Shown in pieces: positions 13,859 through 18,160 of a DNA stretch of 18,160 bases. Position 1 is the stretch's first letter. Each line of letters begins with the position of its first letter. Under the pieces are notes generated by a model. It did no database searches. It saw only the letters and a list, made by a program, of their open reading frames with translations, and was not told the origin of the DNA. The stretch comes from Nitrososphaerota archaeon (GTDB lineage Archaea > Thermoproteota > Nitrososphaeria > Nitrososphaerales > CADDZS01), in contig JAPCJV010000006.1 of the NCBI GenBank assembly GCA_027886785.1, positions 1 to 18,160 on the forward strand, in the 5' to 3' direction. The translations under genes and the position numbers were made by a program.

Positions 13859-14496
13859 ATTACTCTCCTATAATCTGTACATCCGACGCCTTTACTGCTG
13901 TTACACGGGCGGCAAAGCGGTTGAATATTATCTATATCGTTTCGTCCGCCTCTTGATATCGGAACAATGTGGTCAGGCGTTAATTTTCGACGTTTATTAC
14001 AGCGAAGACATCTATAATCATATTTCTTTTTAAGAGTCACCCATTCAACTCCGGTGAAAGAGCCGCCATTGACAAGTTTGCTGATACGTCTACGATGCGC
14101 CCTTGCAATATGTTTTTCTGGATTCCGTTTATAACGACGACTACATTGTTCAGATAATTTTTTACGATTCTGTTTTCGATATAAACGTTGGTATTTCGCC
14201 AATTTCTCTCGATTTTTATTGTAATACTGACGCCGCCGTTCTTTAACTATTTCAGAATATTTTTTGCGATAGTGACGAGCCTCTGCTGCTCTTTTTTCTG
14301 GATGCAGTTTTCTCCAACGACGATTCCGTTCAATAGTCTCATTGTGATGATGCTTGTAGTAACGACGATGCTGTGCAGCGATTTCTTTACGATGCCACAA
14401 GTAGTGACGATGCTTTTGTTCGGCTTGTTTTTTGCGATGCCGTCTATAATAGCGTCGATGATACGCCAATAACTTTTTTCTGCTTGCGTACGGCAT
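13855..14496 (-). CDS. HNH homing-type endonuclease with repetitive basic N-terminus
   Basis: In the 213-aa protein the C-terminal 55 residues are a textbook HNH domain. They contain C163-x2-C166, D175-H176 in LTPDHIVPISRGG, N190 in DIDNIQPLC and C195-x2-C198. Residues 10-135 are a run of imperfect repeats of about 12-18 residues (patterns like RYYRRHRKK, RHYRKKYSE, RQYYNKNREK, RLYRKQNRKK), extremely rich in Arg, Lys, His and Tyr. They are likely a helical DNA-binding arm. The start has a one-base TAATG overlap with gmhA-gmhB and the stop overlaps the transaldolase as ATGA, so the element sits seamlessly between two functionally linked genes. Confidence 0.9.
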   Translation of the reverse strand: MPYASRKKLLAYHRRYYRRHRKKQAEQKHRHYLWHRKEIAAQHRRYYKHHHNETIERNRRWRKLHPEKRAAEARHYRKKYSEIVKERRRQYYNKNREKLAKYQRLYRKQNRKKLSEQCSRRYKRNPEKHIARAHRRRISKLVNGGSFTGVEWVTLKKKYDYRCLRCNKRRKLTPDHIVPISRGGRNDIDNIQPLCRPCNSSKGVGCTDYRRVI

Positions 14497-15575
14497 TATT
14501 CACTTACCTCTAAAATCCAATCCACAGCATCCTTCAAAGACTGAGAATGATTTACATAAACTGTTCTACAACCAGCCGCTTTTCCTGCATCGATATCGCT
14601 CTTGCGATCACCCACCATGATGCTTTTTTTCAAGTCAATCCCTAATTCCTTAGCTGCTTGCAAGAGCATGCCGGGTTTCGGCTTTCTACATTCACATTTG
14701 TCTTCATCCGAATGAGGACAAACAAAAACCCGATCCAAAGGTAACGTATCACAAATCTTTTCGTTTGTCAAGTCTATAAATTCTCGTGTCAAAAGTCCTC
14801 GTTTAACGTCCGGTTGATTTGTCACCATAACCAGTATATATCCTTTCTCCTTCAATGTCAAGAGATATTTTCGGGCATCAGGGACGATTTTCAGGTCTTC
14901 TAAAGATCCGGGCGGGAGAGGGTCCTCAGTGAGGGTGCCGTCCCGATCAAAGAATACTGCTTTTTGTGTTAAATTTGACACATTTAAAGACTCCCATTTC
15001 GTAAGTGATTGTTTTAGAAGGGGATGAGAGACAAGTAGATGTAGAATGACGGACTGGAATGCCTCAGTATGAGGAGTTACCCGTTCTTGGCTTATAGACG
15101 GTATTACAACGACGGCATCAGCCATCTTAGCCGTATACCCTCCGTCCCGTCCTACGATGCCGCAAATGTAGCTTTTCGTGCGTTTGGCGAGGTCTATGGC
15201 GCGCACCAGAGGTACGCTTACGCCTTTCTTGGCGTCTCCGCCACCTACGGATAGGATTAAGAGAGCATCCTTTTGAGATAGACGACTTCCCTTTAGCCAC
15301 TCCTCGAATACCGTATCCCATCCTTCGTCGTTCGTCCTCGCGGTCAATTCCGGAGTATTATCAGAAGGCGCGTAGGCTTCAATATTTGCTATTTTGCGAA
15401 AATCACAAACAGCATGAGAAGCATTGGCCGCACTTCCCCCCACGCCTAGAATGAAAAGTCTACCCCCAATATCTCGAGTGTTCGCAAGAATCTCAACTAT
15501 TTTTTCAATGTGGGCCTTATTTAGCTCACGAGTAATCTGCTCCACTTCATTCAAAAAATCGCCAGAAAATGTCAT
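14496..15575 (-). CDS. Fused sedoheptulose-7-P isomerase / heptose-bisphosphate phosphatase
   Basis: The 359-aa protein has two domains. Residues 1-195 form a SIS domain with ILGVGGSAANASH (42-54) and a C-terminal helix with Glu171 and His179, as in GmhA, which converts sedoheptulose-7-P to D-glycero-D-manno-heptose-7-P. Residues 203-359 are a HAD-IIIA phosphatase. It has D210-R-D212-GTL, VTNQ (251-254), the GmhB-specific zinc loop C286-P-H288...C294-E-C296 before RKPKPGM, and GDRKSDIDAG (322-331). GmhB removes the 7-phosphate from heptose-1,7-bisphosphate. The two are separate genes in most bacteria. The ATG overlaps the kinase stop as ATGA, with GGTGAACCC upstream. Confidence 0.92.
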   Translation of the reverse strand: MTFSGDFLNEVEQITRELNKAHIEKIVEILANTRDIGGRLFILGVGGSAANASHAVCDFRKIANIEAYAPSDNTPELTARTNDEGWDTVFEEWLKGSRLSQKDALLILSVGGGDAKKGVSVPLVRAIDLAKRTKSYICGIVGRDGGYTAKMADAVVVIPSISQERVTPHTEAFQSVILHLLVSHPLLKQSLTKWESLNVSNLTQKAVFFDRDGTLTEDPLPPGSLEDLKIVPDARKYLLTLKEKGYILVMVTNQPDVKRGLLTREFIDLTNEKICDTLPLDRVFVCPHSDEDKCECRKPKPGMLLQAAKELGIDLKKSIMVGDRKSDIDAGKAAGCRTVYVNHSQSLKDAVDWILEVSE

Positions 15576-16549
15576 GGGTTCACCAATACCTTCGTTCCCT
15601 CAAAATCGAACTTGAAATGCACTTCCCGCAATTTGATCTTGGACATCGCCGCCCTCAATTTCTCTGCGTCTTCAGTGTAGAACATCAAAAATCCTCCGCC
15701 GCCCGCACCCACGAGCTTGCCGCCCAACGCCCCGTTCTTCAGGCCTATCTTATAGAGGTCGTCAATATAGGAATTGGACATTCCCAATTGTTGCCTTTTG
15801 TTTGACCAATGTACATGCATCGCATAGGCGAAGTCTCGGAGGCGACCGTGTTTCAGCATCTCCTCAATAGCAAAACCCAGATTTTTCGTTCCGTCCAAGT
15901 GTCTTATCATTTCCCGATCATTTTGCAGACTCTTCACGTCCTGGTTTCTCAAAACTTCCGAAGCCAATCTTGAATATCCAGTGAAAAACAAAAGCAGATT
16001 TTCCTCCAAATCCGTTTGTGCTTCCGTTGGCATGACAAGAGATTTCACATCCACTTTGCCATTTACATCAATTATAAAACTTGTGATACCACCCACCGCC
16101 GCGATATATTGGTCCTGCTTTCCCACCGGTTGACGCAGAATTTCCGCCTCTATTTTGAAGGCCCGCTCGGCCAAATCCTGGGCGGTAAGTGTGACTCCAT
16201 CCAAGGTGTATAGAGCTTTGAGAAGCGCGCATGTGAAACTGCCTGAGCTTCCTAATCCCGTTCCAGCGGGTATATCTGCAATACTTGTAATGTCAATAGA
16301 AGTGGTTACTCCCGTCATCTTGAGAGCTTCCCGAATCACTGGATGCTGCACCTGCTCAACAAAATCAACATCCTCTAGTTGAGAATATTTGAGACTGATT
16401 TTGGTTCGGAACGACTCGTTAACAGCCACGTAAACGTACTTATTTATTGCGGCGGAAAGAATAAATCCGCCGTGTTCATGATAGTATGAGGGAAGATCAG
16501 TTCCACCTCCACCTAACGTTACTCTGAGGGGGCTACGCGTGATAATCAT
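15572..16549 (-). CDS. hddA: GHMP kinase, D-glycero-D-manno-heptose-7-phosphate kinase-like
   Basis: The 325-aa protein begins RSPLRVTLGGGGTDLPSYY, a signature of the HddA/fucokinase branch of GHMP kinases. The ATP loop is PAGTGLGSSGS (94-104), with GKQDQY (143-148) carrying the likely catalytic Asp146 and the C-terminal motif GGKLVGAGGGGFLMFY near 276-291. HddA phosphorylates C1 of heptose-7-phosphate in the GDP-heptose branch. The adjacent GmhA-GmhB fusion supplies the preceding and following steps, which makes heptose the best substrate guess over L-fucose. The start is ATG 16549 with AAGAGG upstream, 17 bases inside the epimerase gene. Confidence 0.9.
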   Translation of the reverse strand: MIITRSPLRVTLGGGGTDLPSYYHEHGGFILSAAINKYVYVAVNESFRTKISLKYSQLEDVDFVEQVQHPVIREALKMTGVTTSIDITSIADIPAGTGLGSSGSFTCALLKALYTLDGVTLTAQDLAERAFKIEAEILRQPVGKQDQYIAAVGGITSFIIDVNGKVDVKSLVMPTEAQTDLEENLLLFFTGYSRLASEVLRNQDVKSLQNDREMIRHLDGTKNLGFAIEEMLKHGRLRDFAYAMHVHWSNKRQQLGMSNSYIDDLYKIGLKNGALGGKLVGAGGGGFLMFYTEDAEKLRAAMSKIKLREVHFKFDFEGTKVLVNP

Positions 16550-17330
16550 TGACAGGTGCCTCTTGAGGGATTAAACCCAATCTACGTGCTTTGGTGACAT
16601 CCAACTTACTGCTAATGACATCTTCTTCTCGAGCCGATTTGTAGATGACGGGAACGCCGCGTTCCTTGGTAAACATCTCGGCCAAATCCCCGACTCGGAC
16701 AGATTCCCCGTTTGCGATATTGAATGTGCCTTTTAGACCCCTTGTTACAACCAACAACAATGCTTGGCAAACTATATCCACATGGACATAATCGCGCATT
16801 TGATCCCCGCCGTATACTACTATAGGATCGTCCTTTTGGAAATGCGTAAGAGATAATGTATCCACTCGAAGATGGGCATTTCCTCCGAACACATTTCCAA
16901 ATCTGGTGATCACATGATTCGGACACATATGACGAATAATGCCCTCCGCCACGTATTTAGATTGGGAATAAGGATTTTTGCAATCGCTCCAATGCACGTC
17001 CTCTTCTAAAGCCGGGACCAATCTTTCACCATATATAGCGCCTGTGGAAGAAAACACAAATCTATCCACTCGATTGTTCAAGAAGAAAGGGATCAATCCC
17101 AAAGCATTGACTTCCATGAACTTATCACCGGCTTTGGAAGAGCCGGCAATAGCCGACATAGCCCCTAGATGAAATACCAAGTCAAATTCATGATTTTTTA
17201 GATCGCTGTAATTCTGTCCGTTTTTCACATCACATACTGAAATCAGTGCATTAGGAAATTCTTTGGCAACCACTGGTACGAGATGTGCACCGATATACCC
17301 GGATGATCCTGTAATTAAGATGCTCTTCAT
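16533..17330 (-). CDS. Extended SDR NAD-dependent sugar epimerase/dehydratase, short form
   Basis: The 265-aa protein has ITGSSGYIGAHL (5-16), HLGAMSAI, the active-site FSSTGAIYG, Y-x3-K in PYSQSKYVAEG and RFGNVFGG, placing it with UDP-glucose 4-epimerase-like enzymes. The C-terminal substrate domain is about 40-60 residues shorter than usual but still contains YGGDQMRDYVHV and FNIANGESV, so it is compact rather than broken. ATG 17330 overlaps the dehydrogenase-like gene as ATGA, with GAGG upstream. The substrate is probably a nucleotide sugar of the same pathway, but this cannot be fixed from motifs. Confidence 0.88.
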   Translation of the reverse strand: MKSILITGSSGYIGAHLVPVVAKEFPNALISVCDVKNGQNYSDLKNHEFDLVFHLGAMSAIAGSSKAGDKFMEVNALGLIPFFLNNRVDRFVFSSTGAIYGERLVPALEEDVHWSDCKNPYSQSKYVAEGIIRHMCPNHVITRFGNVFGGNAHLRVDTLSLTHFQKDDPIVVYGGDQMRDYVHVDIVCQALLLVVTRGLKGTFNIANGESVRVGDLAEMFTKERGVPVIYKSAREEDVISSKLDVTKARRLGLIPQEAPVNDYHA

Positions 17331-18160
17331 TGCTTTTTGCCTCGATTGCGGTTTACAAACATCACTGCGTTTAACAACTCTGTTTTACAATCGCATTCAT
17401 ACCCGAGTTCCTGTAACGTGCGTATATCACGCTCAAGATGGCCGGTTGTGAATCCCGGACCTGGATTCAAATATGCGAACGGCCCGATTCGTTTATCGCC
17501 TTTCATGATTCTTGCGACTTCCTTGATATCTGCACCTGTGCCTTTGCATAGATCCGACATTTCATTGATGAAACTAATGGATGTAGCCAAATAGGCATTG
17601 CAGGCGTGCTTGGCCGTCTCCGCAGATTGTACATCCGTATGCATTATAGGTCGCCCCAATGGTTTATACAATTCGGCGACTCTTAAGGCAGTTACAAGAT
17701 TTTCAGAACCGATAACAATGCGATCCGCGTTCTGAAAAGTTTCTACGGCCGCCCCTACACGCAGAAATTCAGGAATGTACACGAAATCACATCTAAATGA
17801 TTTTTCTTGACGTATAATGTGCGCGAGTTGTTCTGATCTACCGACCGGAACTTGTGAAGTCACGCAAAGGGTTATGTCACCAGATCTAAGTTGGCCTATC
17901 TCTATTGCTGCATCAAATACTGGTTCAAGATTTATTCTATAATCTGAATCAAATGGCAAATCTATTGACAAAAATATAAATTCTTTTCCTTGGATTGCTT
18001 CAGCATAATCAGATGTGAATTCTAAACGTTTCGCATTTAGATTTTCTTCTAGCAGTTCGTCCAAACCGGGCTCTTCAACAGGAGACCATCCGTTACACAA
18101 TGGCGTGATAATAGAATTGTCCGAATCAACGGCAGTGACCCGATGACCCATTTGTGAAAA
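17327..18160 (-). CDS. UDP-glucose/GDP-mannose dehydrogenase-like protein, partial, catalytic Cys missing
   Basis: The gene runs off the right edge. The frame is open through FSQMGHRVTAVD at the border, so only about 12-18 N-terminal residues (the GxGxxG strand) are missing. An internal ATG at 18151 is not the start. The NAD domain and central helix are recognisable: YIPEFLRVGAAVETFQNADRI, and K-x3-N in TAKHACNAYLATSISFINE. In the active site the family pattern GFGGSCFPKD reads GFTTGHLERD. The catalytic Cys is His (codon at 17438-17440) while the following Asp is kept. The C-terminal nucleotide-binding domain is absent, and the protein ends about 30 residues after this site. It cannot perform the usual two-step oxidation by the known mechanism. 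Confidence 0.88.
   Translation of the reverse strand, partial: FSQMGHRVTAVDSDNSIITPLCNGWSPVEEPGLDELLEENLNAKRLEFTSDYAEAIQGKEFIFLSIDLPFDSDYRINLEPVFDAAIEIGQLRSGDITLCVTSQVPVGRSEQLAHIIRQEKSFRCDFVYIPEFLRVGAAVETFQNADRIVIGSENLVTALRVAELYKPLGRPIMHTDVQSAETAKHACNAYLATSISFINEMSDLCKGTGADIKEVARIMKGDKRIGPFAYLNPGPGFTTGHLERDIRTLQELGYECDCKTELLNAVMFVNRNRGKKQ

Noticed and set aside
14188..14472. DNA tandem repeat or CRISPR-like array suggested by the repetitive HNH arm
   Set aside because: The repetition is at protein level with divergent codons. There are no regular identical repeats or spacers.

Overview
The window reads as a piece of a tailed-phage genome, or a large prophage, from a host with a peptidoglycan wall and probably Gram-negative. 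The phage call is an inference. It rests on a GH108 endolysin, an SNF2-type helicase, a SprT-like protein, three free-standing homing-type endonucleases, many very small ORFs, and the absence of any rRNA, tRNA or bacterial housekeeping gene. No head or tail gene is recognised.

Everything lies on the minus strand and is packed to the limit. I can place 39 genes, about a third of them under 65 codons and not obvious from ORF length alone. If all calls hold, only about 40 of 18,160 bases lie between genes. Nineteen of the 38 junctions are 4-base ATGA/GTGA overlaps and two are 1-base TAATG overlaps. I see no promoter, terminator, tRNA, CRISPR array or IS element, and no gene-free stretch above 20 bases, so transcription must enter from beyond the right edge.

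In the direction of transcription (right to left) there are three zones. (A) 18160-6683 is a sugar-nucleotide zone. It holds a UDP-glucose/GDP-mannose dehydrogenase-like protein without the catalytic Cys, an extended SDR epimerase, a heptose-7-phosphate kinase (HddA-like), a fused GmhA-GmhB protein (sedoheptulose-7-P isomerase plus heptose-bisphosphate phosphatase), a TalC-type transaldolase, a short-chain SDR, a Gfo/Idh/MocA oxidoreductase, a SAM methyltransferase, a GDP-mannose 3,5-epimerase, a GDP-mannose 4,6-dehydratase and a GDP-fucose-synthase-like reductase. A tight group of tiny genes (10029-10971) and two endonucleases are embedded in it. (B) 6686-4697 holds small exported or unknown proteins, a SprT-like metallopeptidase-fold protein, an HNH-type endonuclease and a metallophosphoesterase whose reading frame is broken at a T5 run. 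(C) 4695-1 holds an exported protein, the GH108 endolysin with a train of small membrane or coiled-coil ORFs (probable lysis neighbourhood), the SNF2 helicase, and small zinc-knuckle or basic ORFs.

Read together, zone A looks like a phage-borne supply line. The transaldolase would make sedoheptulose-7-P from central metabolism, GmhA/HddA/GmhB would turn it into heptose-1-P, and GMD/GME/GFS-type enzymes would dehydrate, epimerise and reduce a GDP-sugar, with a methyltransferase for tailoring. The GDP-activating nucleotidyltransferase (HddC) and all glycosyltransferases are absent from the window. They may lie to the right or be borrowed from the host. Whether the product decorates the virion, the host surface or DNA cannot be told from this sequence.
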